A stretch of DNA of 64,000 bases, from assembly GCA_003225055.1 (NCBI GenBank), contig QIAU01000121.1:1-64000 (forward strand), written 5' to 3'. Origin of the DNA: Acidobacteriota bacterium (GTDB taxonomy: Bacteria; Acidobacteriota; Terriglobia; Terriglobales; Acidobacteriaceae). The notes beneath the pieces were generated by a model. That model was given only the letters and a program-made list of their open reading frames with translations, was not told the DNA's origin and did no database searches. Each line of letters begins with the position of its first letter. Within the stretch, counting starts at the first letter, position 1. Of the stretch, positions 17,928 through 28,895 are shown one piece after another. A program made the translations under genes and the position numbers.

Positions 17928-18671
17928 ATGAAACGAGTTATCGCTCTGCTCATAACAGTGGCGTTCTGGACGTCGTTGCCGTTGCCGGGTCAGACAGTCG
18001 AGGAGATCATCGCCAAGTCGATCGACGCTCGCGGAGGGATCCGGAAGATCAAGTCGGTTCAGTCGCAGCGTCTGTCAGGCCACATCTCCCTCGGCGATGC
18101 CCAGGGCACCATCCTCATTGAGAAAAAGCGGCCCGGCAAGCTGCGCGAAGAGATCACCCTTAAGGAGAAGACTTTGATCCGGGCGACCAATGGCAAGACT
18201 GGGTGGATGATCAATCCGTTCTCGGGCGGCAAAGATCCCGAGCCGCTTTCAGCGGACGATTTCCGGCTGATGACCCAGCAGGCGGATTTCGATCGTCCTC
18301 TGGTGGACTACAAAACCAAGGGCAACCAGGTTGAACTTGTCGGCCGGGAGAAGCTGGATGACAAGGAAGTTTACAAGCTGAAGGTTACCCTGAAAGACGG
18401 CCAGATTCGGTACGACTACGTCGGAGTTGCCTCTTCTCTCGAGTTGAAGTGGGAGGGCCGGGTGGTTCGCAACGGCAGCGACTTCCCAGCCGAGTCGTTT
18501 TTTCGCGACTACCGATCGGTCGATGGATTGATCTATCCCTTTGTCATCGAATCAGACAGCCCTGGGAACGCCGGCGCCCAGAAGATCATCTTCGACAAGG
18601 TCGAACTTAATCCACCGCTGGATGATACCCGCTTCGAGCAGCCCGCGCCGGCCGGCGACGATCACAAATAG
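17928..18671 (+). CDS. Exported LolA/RseB-like protein of unknown function
   Basis: The 247-residue product has a signal peptide (MKRVIALLITVAFWTSLPLPGQ). The mature part, starting EEIIAKSIDARGGIRKIKSVQS, is a beta-rich sequence of the kind seen in periplasmic LolA/RseB-fold proteins of Acidobacteria, with repeated Lys/Glu-rich strands (GTILIEKKRPGKLREEITLKEK). ATG 17928 was chosen because GGGAGACGGG precedes it and the signal peptide begins there. It may bind lipid or lipoprotein. No catalytic motif is visible. Confidence 0.75.
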   Translation: MKRVIALLITVAFWTSLPLPGQTVEEIIAKSIDARGGIRKIKSVQSQRLSGHISLGDAQGTILIEKKRPGKLREEITLKEKTLIRATNGKTGWMINPFSGGKDPEPLSADDFRLMTQQADFDRPLVDYKTKGNQVELVGREKLDDKEVYKLKVTLKDGQIRYDYVGVASSLELKWEGRVVRNGSDFPAESFFRDYRSVDGLIYPFVIESDSPGNAGAQKIIFDKVELNPPLDDTRFEQPAPAGDDHK

Positions 18672-18771
18672 TCCACTCGTACATGTCCCTTCGGCCCTGT
18701 CCGCAGTAATGGATTCGTGCCTCGGTAATCTTGAGCTTGACACCCCGCCTGCCTCACACTGGCCCACAGCT

Positions 18772-19263
18772 ATGCCGTATTCCCGCACCCAGATCGGCCT
18801 TGCGATTGGCGCCGGCGTGCTGCTGGTGTTCGCATTCTTTGGTTACCTGATCTGGCTCAATAACCAGGGGCCGGTCCTGGCGCGCTCTGAAGAACGCGAT
18901 CCGCTGTCGGGAACTCCGAACTCCATCAGCCTCAATCCTCTGCGCGACCGCTCCTCAGAACAGGCTGCCAACAAGTTCATCCGGGCCATGCGGGATGGGA
19001 AGTGCAAAGAGGAACTGGCCGACTGGGAGAAGGACTACCGCAGCAAGTACGCCAAATTCATTTGCGAGTCCGAAGCCCAGCACCCCCTGATCTCCTGGCA
19101 GGTGGTGGATTGGGAGGATGCCCCGCCGCTGCGCATCCTGCACTACCGCGGCAAGCGCTACAACGCTCCCGGCCAGAAAGGCACGTATAAAGACCTGTTC
19201 TCGGTCACAATGGACAATCGCACCGGCGAGTGGGTGGTCAGTAAGTACGATGCGATCTACTGA
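18772..19263 (+). CDS. Membrane-anchored protein of unknown function
   Basis: One N-terminal membrane segment (IGLAIGAGVLLVFAFFGYLIWL, residues about 8-29) is followed by a soluble domain of about 130 residues with two cysteines (GKCKEEL, KFICESE) and Trp-rich stretches. The family is not recognised. The frame is open upstream, but the residues before ATG 18772 look non-coding. The gene lies in the same direction as the exported protein before it, 100 bases away. Confidence 0.6.
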   Translation: MPYSRTQIGLAIGAGVLLVFAFFGYLIWLNNQGPVLARSEERDPLSGTPNSISLNPLRDRSSEQAANKFIRAMRDGKCKEELADWEKDYRSKYAKFICESEAQHPLISWQVVDWEDAPPLRILHYRGKRYNAPGQKGTYKDLFSVTMDNRTGEWVVSKYDAIY

Positions 19264-19279
19264 ACCCACTTAGCCAGCG

Positions 19280-19534
19280 TTGGATATTGGAGCTGGTTAC
19301 TCATCTGGCTCGGGCGGCTGTACGGAGGATTCTTTCGGCCTCCTCGGGACTCCAATCGCGTATGCATTTCAAATCCGCAAAATCGGGGTTCACAAAGCCC
19401 TTGTGCCCGCGGTCGTGGCGACACTCACAGGGGGGTTTGCAGGAGCACTGGCGGAGCCACCGATGACCGCCTTGACTGGCATTACCGGGTTTTTCATCGG
19501 GCTTGCGTGGGCAACGTCAAGGCGAACCTCCTGA
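19280..19534 (+). CDS. Possible small hydrophobic protein
   Basis: An 84-codon frame begins with TTG and has two hydrophobic stretches (ALVPAVVATLTGGFAGALA and ALTGITGFFIGLAWA) joined by a short EPPMT turn. There is no clear ribosome site and no recognised family. It could be a small two-helix membrane protein or a fragment of a larger lost gene, since the next gene on the other strand is decayed. Confidence 0.25.
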   Translation: MDIGAGYSSGSGGCTEDSFGLLGTPIAYAFQIRKIGVHKALVPAVVATLTGGFAGALAEPPMTALTGITGFFIGLAWATSRRTS

Positions 19535-19591
19535 ATGCACCGAATTGCTCGTCATCCTCGTCTGTGCTTGCTCCTAACTGAACGATCGGCG

Positions 19592-20191
19592 CTAACAGCT
19601 CCTACACCAGCTATCTTTAAGCTTTAGCCCATTCAGTACGGCTTTCGATTTCTGTTGACTAACGCTAAGTTCCATCAGCTTGCGCGACGGCTGAGAAGCA
19701 ATGGTGATTTCAGCGAGTTCGGTCCACTCACCTTTTTCATCGATTCGCAACACGGAGCTGGCTTTGATGTCGCCCAACGAGAAGCCCCAGGTCGCTCCGC
19801 TGCCCTTCTGCTAGCTTCAGCTCAGTCTCCAGGTAGAGCGGCGACGTCGTGATAGGCACGCATGATAGGCACGCATGCGGTGCGCTCCAGCCTCGTCGTC
19901 GTAAGAAACGATTGTGAACGCCTGCAGAGCGATCTTGCCGTCAGATTTGTTCCGGCCATGCCCTCGAATCATCGGAACCAGGCCATCTAACTTGTATTGA
20001 GCGTCTTCCGTCTGTACTGGCTCCAGTGGCTCACCGGGGCGACGCTGGAGACGAGCTTCGCCGGACCACTTCCCGATCAGAAAACTGAGCTTCTTCATAG
20101 CCGCTCGCTGCGCTTCAATGTCGGGAACTCGAGGTAGCTGAGCCAGGCAGGGAACCGCCAGTGCTGCACAGAAAAGAAGGAACTCTAGCAT
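19592..20191 (-). pseudogene. Decayed gene for an exported DUF1579-like protein
   Basis: The N-terminal part has a signal peptide (MLEFLLFCAALAVPCLAQ) and a domain with KKLSFLIGKWSGEARLQ, FTIVSYDDEAGAHRMRAYH. A perfect 13-bp tandem duplication (GATAGGCACGCAT at 19851-19863 and 19864-19876) then breaks the frame. The expected continuation YLETELKLA is in another frame, stops TGA and TAG interrupt the first frame, and the end GDIKASSVLRIDEKGEWTEL returns in the original frame. At least two indels are needed, so no full-length product is possible. The family name is an inference from the WSGEA/RMRAY pattern. Confidence 0.75.
19851..19876. repeat. Perfect 13-bp tandem duplication
   Basis: GATAGGCACGCAT occurs twice without a gap inside the decayed gene at 19592-20191. 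Thirteen bases shift the frame by one, so this looks like one of the inactivating events. Confidence 0.9.
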
Positions 20192-20293
20192 CGGGCAAGT
20201 GTACCGCGCTATTGACAAAGCGTAATCTGCGCTGGTTTTCTGAGACGCGGCAAACCGCGTCTCTAGCCCTGGACGTTGTGATAGAACTTCTGA

Positions 20294-21481
20294 ATGCCGG
20301 GCGTGGCCAGCGAACCCGTCGTCAAAGACTCCCGCAACTTGTACGCCTTCGGAGCGACCTCTTTTTTCAATGATACGGCAAGCGAGATGGCGTACTGGGT
20401 TTTGCCCGCGTTTCTGGCTTCCATTGGCGCAGATCCCGAAAAATTAGGATTCATTGAGGGGATTGCCGAGAGCGTCGCATCGTTCGCCAAGTTGTTCTCC
20501 GGCTACCTGGCCGATCGTCTGGCGCGGCGCAAACCGATCGTGGTTTCGGGATACGTCGTAGCGAACGCGGTGAAGCCGGTACTCGCTTTTGCGACCTCCT
20601 GGTGGCACGTGCTGGTCATCCGGTTTTCCGATCGTCTGGCCAAAGGCGTTCGGGGCGCGCCACGCGATGTCATGCTGGCCGAATCGGCGGAGAAGACCAA
20701 GGTGGGCGCTGCCTTTGGGCTTCTCCAGGCCATGGATTCGGCAGGCGCGATTGCCGGTCCCCTGCTTGCCCTGGGGATCCTTGCCCACTACAGCATGCGT
20801 GGCGTGTTTTGGGCGGCAGTGGTTCCGGGCGGCTTAAGTATCCTGGTTGCCACCTTTGGAATACGGGAGAGGCAACACCGACCGAGAACTGGAAGCCGGG
20901 AACTGGGAACTCTTTCCTGGCACGCGCACCTACCCGCCAGTTTTTATTACGTGCTGTTCGCCGTGACTTTGTTTTCCCTAGGCAATTCCAGCGACATGTT
21001 TCTGGTCCTACGTGCTCAGAACCTTGGGATTCCAGCTTCGCACGCGCCGCTGCTGGGATTGGTCTTCAACATCACCTACACGTTGCTTTCCTGGCCGGCA
21101 GGTCACTTTAGTGACCGGTTTTCCAGGCGTACGATTGTGGCGGTGGGGTACACGGCGTTCGCAGCAGTCTACTTCGTGTTTGCAAGAGGACCGTCGACTT
21201 TGGCCATATGGATCACCATGGCTTCTTATGGATTGTTTTACGCATTGACCAACCCTGTGTTGCGCGCGCTCGTGGCAGGAACCGTGTCGCCCGAAGTTCG
21301 CGGCCGCGCTTTTGGCATTTATTATTTTGTTATCAGCGTGGCGACACTTCTCGCCAGCCTGATTACCGGGGAGCTGTGGAAACACTACGGTGCGCAAATT
21401 CCCTTTTATTTCTCCGCGGCCCTGGCGGTCGTGTCCGCTGTGCTGCTGCTGGCCTCGAAACGGCTGAAAGTCTCATCTTGA
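20294..21481 (+). CDS. MFS transporter
   Basis: This 395-residue inner-membrane protein has about 12 predicted segments in two halves and the MFS loop signature GYLADRLARRKP between segments 2 and 3. The N-terminus FGATSFFNDTASEMAYWVLPAFLASIG is typical of a drug/unknown-substrate exporter group common in Acidobacteria. The central cytosolic loop contains RTGSRELGTLS, encoded by an AACTGGAAGCCGGGAACTGGG phrase that matches the dispersed intergenic words. The last 76 bp overlap the VanZ-like gene on the other strand. Confidence 0.85.
   Translation: MPGVASEPVVKDSRNLYAFGATSFFNDTASEMAYWVLPAFLASIGADPEKLGFIEGIAESVASFAKLFSGYLADRLARRKPIVVSGYVVANAVKPVLAFATSWWHVLVIRFSDRLAKGVRGAPRDVMLAESAEKTKVGAAFGLLQAMDSAGAIAGPLLALGILAHYSMRGVFWAAVVPGGLSILVATFGIRERQHRPRTGSRELGTLSWHAHLPASFYYVLFAVTLFSLGNSSDMFLVLRAQNLGIPASHAPLLGLVFNITYTLLSWPAGHFSDRFSRRTIVAVGYTAFAAVYFVFARGPSTLAIWITMASYGLFYALTNPVLRALVAGTVSPEVRGRAFGIYYFVISVATLLASLITGELWKHYGAQIPFYFSAALAVVSAVLLLASKRLKVSS
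20884..20911. repeat. GGGAACTGGGAACT word repeat inside the MFS gene
   Basis: GAGAACTGGAAGCCGGGAACT followed by GGGAACT matches the intergenic phrase GAAACCGGGAACTGAGAACT at 14174 and AACCGGGAACTT at 17298. Here it is in frame, between the two six-helix halves, where extra loop residues are tolerated. Confidence 0.6.
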
Positions 21482-21975
21482 CGCGAGTCGCATCCTCTGA
21501 GGAAAAGCCAGATCAGGACTTGGGCGCCGAACGCTGCGCCGCTGTCCAACACGACATCCCGCAAGTTTCCGGTGCGCGAAGGAATAAACATCTGATGCCA
21601 CTCATCGAGGGTGGCCACGAGGGCGGTCATGAGAAAGGCAACACGCGCCCAAGCCGATGACCAAGCGGGAGCATTGGGCACAGGCAAGGTTGCACGCCAG
21701 GCGCGGAAAAGCAGCCAGCTGAGGACGGCGTAACCGGTTACGTGCCCGGCTTTCCTCAACAGGTGATGCCAGACCACAAACACGAGGGGATTGACGTGGC
21801 CGAACAGGTGCGTTACTACCGAGTAGAGAATGCTACCCGTGTGAGCAGAAGAGAGCAGGTCTGTTGACTCGAAGCAAATGATGCCGAGCCAGGCTGCGGC
21901 GGGAATCCACTGCTTCCAGGCAGGGCGCGGAGTGCTATTCGTTACTACCTGAGGCTCCGTGACTATCGGGGACAA
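21406..21975 (-). CDS. VanZ-like membrane protein
   Basis: The 189-residue protein has about four membrane segments and the VanZ family pattern: a His in the KAGHVTGYAVLSWLLF segment, then DEWHQMFIPSRTGNLRDVVLDSGAAFGA. VanZ confers low-level teicoplanin resistance in enterococci, but most homologues have no known role. The last 25 codons (from about DSRQDETF) overlap the 3' end of the convergent MFS gene and look like readthrough sequence rather than part of the family. Confidence 0.8.
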   Translation of the reverse strand: MSPIVTEPQVVTNSTPRPAWKQWIPAAAWLGIICFESTDLLSSAHTGSILYSVVTHLFGHVNPLVFVVWHHLLRKAGHVTGYAVLSWLLFRAWRATLPVPNAPAWSSAWARVAFLMTALVATLDEWHQMFIPSRTGNLRDVVLDSGAAFGAQVLIWLFLRGCDSRQDETFSRFEASSSTADTTARAAEK

Positions 21976-21991
21976 ATTGGGCGCCCTTCTC

Positions 21992-23539
<1,548 letters not shown>

Positions 23540-23569
23540 CTATAAAATAATTCCGGCCGCCAAACCGAG

Positions 23570-23605
23570 ATTCCTCAGGGCTAACCCGCCCTCGGAATGA
23601 CAAGA
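23570..23605. repeat. REP-like palindrome (GATTCCTC...CGGAATGACAAG)
   Basis: ATTCC-TC-AGGGC and GCCCT-C-GGAAT pair around a short loop. On the minus strand it begins CTTGTCATTCCGAGG, the same start as the element at 29712. It lies between the divergent guaB and rimP genes. Confidence 0.65.
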
Positions 23606-23657
23606 ATTTAGGGAGACACTTAGGAAGGAAAACATGCAGTTGCATGACCCGCCCCGT

Positions 23658-23686
23658 TTGTCTTTTGGTGATAACCGGCGTATATT
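23658..23686 (+). promoter_or_regulatory. Sigma-70-like promoter of the rimP operon
   Basis: TTGTCT (23658-23663) and TATATT (23681-23686) are separated by 17 bases, a good match to the housekeeping consensus. The local sequence is AT-rich against a GC-rich background. Transcription from about 23693 would give a leader of roughly 115 bases that includes the hairpin at 23736. Confidence 0.6.
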
Positions 23687-23735
23687 ATTTATTTGAAAAC
23701 TGTTGTGTAGTACCAGCATTTGGCGAAGCACACCA

Positions 23736-23756
23736 GTGGGCGAAAGCCCACTTTTT
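23736..23756 (+). terminator. Attenuator-like hairpin in the rimP leader
   Basis: GTGGGC (23736-23741), tetraloop GAAA, GCCCAC (23746-23751) and TTTTT form a compact intrinsic terminator. It sits after the promoter and 50 bases before rimP, not at a gene end. Similar GTGGG-loop-CCCAC-T5 leaders precede rimP (ylxS) in many bacteria, from general knowledge, so it probably controls readthrough into rimP-nusA-infB. Confidence 0.75.
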
Positions 23757-23806
23757 AGTTTGGGGCTATCGCAGGTGCTCGCGGCTGGTTGCAAGTTATT
23801 GGCGCA

Positions 23807-24310
23807 ATGGCACTTGAGCACGAGAAAGTGCGCGAGATTGCAGAGCGGGTAGCAGCCTCCAGCGGGTTGGAGGTCGTCGAAGTTGAACTTCGTGGTGGTG
23901 GCAGCAGTCGCATGCTGCGCATCACCATTGACAAGCCTGGTGGGGTCACGCACGAGGATTGCGCCAACCTCAGCCGGGAAGTGGGTACCATCCTGGATGT
24001 GGAGGATGCGGTTCCGGGAGGCTCGTACTTGTTGGAAGTTTCCTCTCCCGGGCTGGACCGCAGATTGCTTCGTCCCGCGGACTACGAGCGCTTTACCGGG
24101 AGTCGCGTGAAACTGACCACGCGCGAACCGGTAGATGGCAATCGCCATTTCGAGGGGCGGCTGGAGAGCTTCCGTGACGGTCGCATCACGCTGCAGTTGG
24201 GGGGTAAGGCGTCAGGCAAGAAAAAGCAGCAGCAACCCGCAAGCCAAGCGCTGCGTCTAGAGATTGATCTGGACAACGTGGAAAAGGCCAATCTGGTGCC
24301 GGAGATTTAG
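23807..24310 (+). CDS. rimP: Ribosome maturation factor RimP
   Basis: RimP aids 30S maturation. The 167 residues have the family sequences ASSGLEVVEVELRGGGSSRMLRITIDKPGG near the start, and VSSPGLDRRLLRPADYERFTGSRVKL in the middle (about 80-105). A short QQQ/Lys insert (SGKKKQQQPA) lies in the C-terminal SH3-like domain. ATG 23807 is preferred over the upstream TTG on homology. No good ribosome site is visible. nusA follows. Confidence 0.95.
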   Translation: MALEHEKVREIAERVAASSGLEVVEVELRGGGSSRMLRITIDKPGGVTHEDCANLSREVGTILDVEDAVPGGSYLLEVSSPGLDRRLLRPADYERFTGSRVKLTTREPVDGNRHFEGRLESFRDGRITLQLGGKASGKKKQQQPASQALRLEIDLDNVEKANLVPEI

Positions 24311-24345
24311 CAGTCAGTCCCATAGCAAGAGTTGGAATCGTTTAT

Positions 24346-25848
24346 ATGGCGAGCGAGCTCTACAACACTATCGATGCCCTGAGCCGGGAAAAGGGTATTG
24401 ACCCGCAGATTGTAGTCAGCGCGGTTGAAGACGCCATTGTTGTGGCCACGCGCAAGTACTACAAGACCCAGGAAAACCTGCGGGCCGAACTCGACAAGGA
24501 CACCGGGAAGATCCGCGCGTTCGCGGTAAAGATGATCGTCGATAATCCCGAGCAGGTGGAAGATCCCAACCTGCAGGTCACGCTCGAGGACGCGCGCAAG
24601 ATCGATCCCAGCGTCGAGGCCGGGGGCGAACTGCATATCCCTAAGGCCACCGAGGGGATTCTGGGCCGCATCGCAGCACAATTGGCTAAGCAGGTCATCT
24701 TTCAAAAGGTGCGTGAGGCCGAGCGAGACACGGTTTACAACGAATATATCGGGCGGGTGAGCGAAATCGTCAATGCTACGGTCAAGCGCATCGAAGGACC
24801 GGATGTAATTTTTGATATCGGGAAAGCCGAGTCGCGGATGCCGCGGAAAGAACAGTCGCGGCTGGAGTCGTTTGCGATTGGCGAGCGGGTTCGCGTGGTC
24901 ATCGCTCGGGTGGAGAAAGCTTCCAAAGGTCCACAAGTCGTGGTTTCACGCGCGGCGCCGGAGCTTGTCCAGCACTTGTTCCAGACGGAAGTACCGGAAA
25001 TTTACGACGGCACCGTGGTGATCCGTGCCATTGCCCGAGAGGCTGGAGAGCGCACCAAGATCGCCGTGATGTCCAAGGATAAAGACGTGGATGCAGTTGG
25101 AGCCTGCGTCGGCATGAAAGGCATGCGGGTGCAGTCGATCATCCGCGAACTCCGCGGTGAGAAGATCGACATCATCGAGTACCACGAAGATCCGGTGACT
25201 TTTGCGGAAAAGGCTCTGCAGCCTGCGAAAGTGAGCCGGGTTACGGTTCTTGATCCGGCTGAAAAGCACTTGGAAGTCGTCGTGGACGACAGCCAGCTTT
25301 CCCTCGCTATCGGCAAGAAAGGCCAGAACGTCCGGTTGGCGGCTAAGCTGCTCGGTTGGAAGATCGACATCAAGAGCGAGGAAGAGAAGCGGCAGGAAGT
25401 GGAACAGCAGATGTCGGCCCTGGTCACCAGCACGGCTACTCCGCTGGAAAGCGTGCCCGGATTGGGCGAAGGTCTGGTCGAGAAACTGAGCGCAGCTGGT
25501 ATCAACACGGTGGAAGCGCTGGCCGACATGACGCCGGAGCAACTGGAGGCGATCGAGGGCATCGGCCCTAAGACCGTGGAAAAAATCAGCCTGGCAGTTA
25601 ATAATTACTTCTCTAGCCTAGAAGGTGGGGAAGCGGCAACGGCGGCGCCCGAATCGGAAGGGTCCGGCGAAATTGCGGCTGGGCAGGGGGAGCCGGAGGG
25701 CACGTCGGGAGATGCGGCGGTTGAATCTGCAGCTGAGTCAGAGGCTCGCGAGGCTGGACCAACCTCAACAGACGAGAGCGCTTCGGAATCTCCCGAACTG
25801 TCCAGCGAAGCTGCCAGCGAGGAAGCTCCTGCGGAGCACGAGGAATAA
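24346..25848 (+). CDS. nusA: Transcription termination/antitermination factor NusA
   Basis: NusA binds RNA polymerase and modulates pausing and termination. The 500 residues contain the N-terminal domain, an S1 domain (VSEIVNATVKRIEGPDVIFDIGKAESRMP), KH1 and KH2 (ACVGMKGMRVQSIIRELRGEKIDII; LSLAIGKKGQNVRLAAKLLGWKIDI). A helix-hairpin-helix repeat follows near 365-420 (VPGLGEGLVEKLSAAGINTVEAL), with an acidic Ala/Glu/Ser tail of about 70 residues at the end. No ylxR gene follows, unlike many nusA operons. Confidence 0.97.
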   Translation: MASELYNTIDALSREKGIDPQIVVSAVEDAIVVATRKYYKTQENLRAELDKDTGKIRAFAVKMIVDNPEQVEDPNLQVTLEDARKIDPSVEAGGELHIPKATEGILGRIAAQLAKQVIFQKVREAERDTVYNEYIGRVSEIVNATVKRIEGPDVIFDIGKAESRMPRKEQSRLESFAIGERVRVVIARVEKASKGPQVVVSRAAPELVQHLFQTEVPEIYDGTVVIRAIAREAGERTKIAVMSKDKDVDAVGACVGMKGMRVQSIIRELRGEKIDIIEYHEDPVTFAEKALQPAKVSRVTVLDPAEKHLEVVVDDSQLSLAIGKKGQNVRLAAKLLGWKIDIKSEEEKRQEVEQQMSALVTSTATPLESVPGLGEGLVEKLSAAGINTVEALADMTPEQLEAIEGIGPKTVEKISLAVNNYFSSLEGGEAATAAPESEGSGEIAAGQGEPEGTSGDAAVESAAESEAREAGPTSTDESASESPELSSEAASEEAPAEHEE

Positions 25849-25944
25849 TTTTGCCGCGTCTGCTTGGGTGGACGCGGAACCAAGACCGATGCCGTGAGGT
25901 TGCTATGAAGGCTTAACGGGACAGGCGGAGGAAACAGAGGGCGG

Positions 25945-28830
25945 ATGAGTAAGATTCGAATTAACGATCTGGCCAGGGAGCTGGAAGTCAAAAGCAAAGC
26001 CATTCTCGATGTGCTGCCGGTTGTCGGAGTAAAGGAGAAGAAGACGCACTCCAGCTCGATCGAGGAGCATGAAGCCGAGAAAGTGCGTGCGCATTTCCAG
26101 GCAGCAGCGGAATCGCAGAGCGCATCCAAGTCGGCGCGTGCTTCTCGCGCCGAAGGCGACGAGATCAAGACCAAGATCGATCTGTCTCATATCTCCAAAC
26201 CAGGCGACGTCCTGAAGCTGATCACCAAGCAGCAGGCTGCTCCGGCAGCCCCGACTGTTCGCCCGGGAACTCCTCCGGCCGAAAAGAAACCGGCACCGCC
26301 TGCGGCTGCAGCACCAGCTGCAGCACCACCGGTAGCACCGGCGCAGCCGAAGCCGGCTGCGCCCGCACCAACTCCTCGGTTGATTGTTCCCCAGCCGCGT
26401 CCTCCATCTCCGGTTCAGCCGCCGGCTCAGCCGCCGTCGCCGCCAGCGCCGGCCACTTCAGCGCCGCCTGCACCTCCGGCGCGCCCAGCCACGCAGCCAC
26501 CGGCGCCCGCGGCTCCGCCAGAATCAGCAACGGTTGTGCCGCCGGCTGCACAAGCTGCGCCTCCTGCAGCTGCTCCACCAAGGCCGACGCCGTCTACACC
26601 GCCGGCTCCGGTTGCGCCCACACGGCGCATGATCGTTCCCCAGACTGGCCCGCGGCCGGTGTATAAGGCTCCGCCGCCAACCTCACAGCCGACGGCCCAG
26701 GCTAGCGCGCCTCGCCCGGCTCCGGGACGTCCGGTGCCAGGACAACCGATTTTTCAGCGCCCACGTCCGGGCGCGCCGACTGGTACTCGTCCGCTTCTGC
26801 GTCCGGGGGAACGGCGGCCTATGCATCCCACGCGTCAGTCGCCCACCGGAGCTCGTCCCTTGGGTGTTGGACCAGGCGCTTTGCCGCCGCCAGGGCCTAC
26901 TCGCCCAGGTGGCCGTCCGGGAGCACCGGCTCGGCGTCCGGGACAGCGCTACGTCCCTCGGGGGGTGAAAGAAGGCCCGATGAAGGGCTACGTGCCGCCA
27001 CCGCGGCTCACCGTCCCGAGCGAACCGCAGCCCATTACGCGCAGCATCACCATTACCGAAGGCATCAGCGTTAAGGACTTAGCGGAAAAACTGGGCATCC
27101 GCGCGAAGGACCTGATCGCGCGCCTTTTGGCTCGAGGGGTGTTCGCCACCATTAACCAGACGCTCGATGCCGAACTCGCCAGCGAGATGGCACGGTTTTT
27201 TGGAGCCGATACCAACGTGATCAGTTTCGAAGAGCAGGCGGCAAAAGAGATTTCAGAAGCTGCCAGCGGAGAGGAAGGTGCGGCCGCCGAAGCAGTGCCG
27301 CGTCCTCCTGTCGTTACGATCATGGGACACGTCGACCACGGCAAGACGACCTTGCTGGACTCGATCCGCTCGACCAGTGTGGCGGAAGGCGAAGCGGGAG
27401 GAATTACTCAACATATCGGCGCCTACAAGGTTCGCATTCAGGACTCAGAGTCTCCGGCATTCGGTCGAGAGATCGTGTTCCTTGACACGCCCGGTCACGA
27501 AGCGTTCACCCGCATGCGCGCTCGCGGCGCCAAGGCCACGGATATCGTGGTGCTCGTGGTAGCTGCCGATGACGGTGTTATGCCGCAGACCCTCGAGGCT
27601 ATTGATCACGCACATGCCGCCGAAGTGCCGATCGTGGTCGCGGTCAACAAGGTTGATAAGCCTGATGCCATGCCGGATCGCGTCAAGAAGCAGTTGGCCG
27701 ATCGCGGATTAATGCCGGAAGACTGGGGCGGCACCACGGTTTTCGTCGATGTCTCCGCCAAGCAGAAGACCAACCTGAATCTGCTTCTGGAAATGATCTG
27801 CCTGGTGGCGGACCTGCAGGAACTGAAGGCGAGCCCGGATCGCGCTGCTTCCGGCGTTGTGCTGGAAGCTAAGCTTGACCGTGGACGTGGGCCGGTAGCC
27901 ACCGTGCTGGTTCAGAACGGCACTCTGCGTACTGGCGATAACTTTGTAGTTGGCAACGTGTACGGCAAAGTTCGCGCGATGTTGGACGACCGCAGTAACC
28001 AACTCGAACAAGCGCCGCCCTCTACCCCCGTGGAAATCCTCGGTATGGAGGGGCTGCCGCAGGCGGGCGACCAGTTCGTCGTAGTGGCCGATCGCGACAA
28101 GGCGCGCGGCATCTCCGAATACCGCGAGCAGAAAGCCCGCGAAGCCATGCTGGCCAAGAGTTCTCGCGTATCGCTGGAAGGGCTGGCCGAACAGATGAAG
28201 ACCGCCGGCACGAAAGAACTGAATATCATTCTGAAGGCCGACGTGGGCGGATCAGTCGAAGTCCTTACCGACCTGCTTTCCAAACTGTCCAATGACAAAG
28301 TAAGGCTGAAAGTACTGCACTCCGGCGTGGGTGCAATCACCGAAACCGACGTGCTGCTGGCATCGGCCTCCAATGCCATCATCATCGGCTTCAATGTGCG
28401 GCCGGAACGCAAAGCGCAGGAACTGGCCGAGCAGGATAAGGTCGACATCCGCCTGCACTCGATCATCTACGAACTGCAGGATGAGATTAAGCGTGCCATG
28501 AGCGGCCTGCTGGAGCCGACTATCAAGGAAACATACCAGGGACGCGCCGAAGTGCTGGAGACCTTCCGCATTCCGAAAGTGGGCACGGTGGCTGGCTGCC
28601 GCATCATCGACGGCATTGTAAAGCGCGATTCCGAAGTCCGTCTGCTGCGCGACAACGTGGTCGTATTCAAAGGTAAGGTCGGTTCGCTGCGCCGCTTCAA
28701 GGAAGATGCTAGCGAAGTCCGCAATGGTATGGAGTGCGGCATCGCCGTCGCCAACTACGGCGACATCAAGGCCGGAGATGTGATCGAAGCCTTCGCTACC
28801 GAACGCATTGCGGCAGAAGTCATTGCGTAA
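25945..28830 (+). CDS. infB: Translation initiation factor IF-2
   Basis: IF-2 is the GTPase that brings initiator tRNA to the ribosome. The 961 residues begin with an IF2-N helix ([19 protein letters not shown]). A Pro/Ala-rich, then Pro/Gly/Arg-rich linker of about 250 residues (90-345) follows. After a second IF2-N domain ([21 protein letters not shown]) comes the G domain with GHVDHGKT from residue 461, DTPGHEAF and NKVDKPDA. The C-terminal domains follow. GAGGG before the ATG is the ribosome site. Confidence 0.97.
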   Translation: MSKIRINDLARELEVKSKAILDVLPVVGVKEKKTHSSSIEEHEAEKVRAHFQAAAESQSASKSARASRAEGDEIKTKIDLSHISKPGDVLKLITKQQAAPAAPTVRPGTPPAEKKPAPPAAAAPAAAPPVAPAQPKPAAPAPTPRLIVPQPRPPSPVQPPAQPPSPPAPATSAPPAPPARPATQPPAPAAPPESATVVPPAAQAAPPAAAPPRPTPSTPPAPVAPTRRMIVPQTGPRPVYKAPPPTSQPTAQASAPRPAPGRPVPGQPIFQRPRPGAPTGTRPLLRPGERRPMHPTRQSPTGARPLGVGPGALPPPGPTRPGGRPGAPARRPGQRYVPRGVKEGPMKGYVPPPRLTVPSEPQPITRSITITEGISVKDLAEKLGIRAKDLIARLLARGVFATINQTLDAELASEMARFFGADTNVISFEEQAAKEISEAASGEEGAAAEAVPRPPVVTIMGHVDHGKTTLLDSIRSTSVAEGEAGGITQHIGAYKVRIQDSESPAFGREIVFLDTPGHEAFTRMRARGAKATDIVVLVVAADDGVMPQTLEAIDHAHAAEVPIVVAVNKVDKPDAMPDRVKKQLADRGLMPEDWGGTTVFVDVSAKQKTNLNLLLEMICLVADLQELKASPDRAASGVVLEAKLDRGRGPVATVLVQNGTLRTGDNFVVGNVYGKVRAMLDDRSNQLEQAPPSTPVEILGMEGLPQAGDQFVVVADRDKARGISEYREQKAREAMLAKSSRVSLEGLAEQMKTAGTKELNIILKADVGGSVEVLTDLLSKLSNDKVRLKVLHSGVGAITETDVLLASASNAIIIGFNVRPERKAQELAEQDKVDIRLHSIIYELQDEIKRAMSGLLEPTIKETYQGRAEVLETFRIPKVGTVAGCRIIDGIVKRDSEVRLLRDNVVVFKGKVGSLRRFKEDASEVRNGMECGIAVANYGDIKAGDVIEAFATERIAAEVIA

Positions 28831-28895
28831 GCGGCGGTTTCTAGTTTCTAGTTTCCAGTCTCTGGTTTCAAGTTGCAGCTCAGCAAGCTGGTGCT

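Noticed and set aside
18737-18765. TTGACA as a promoter before the membrane-anchored unknown gene
   Set aside because: No acceptable -10 box at the right distance.
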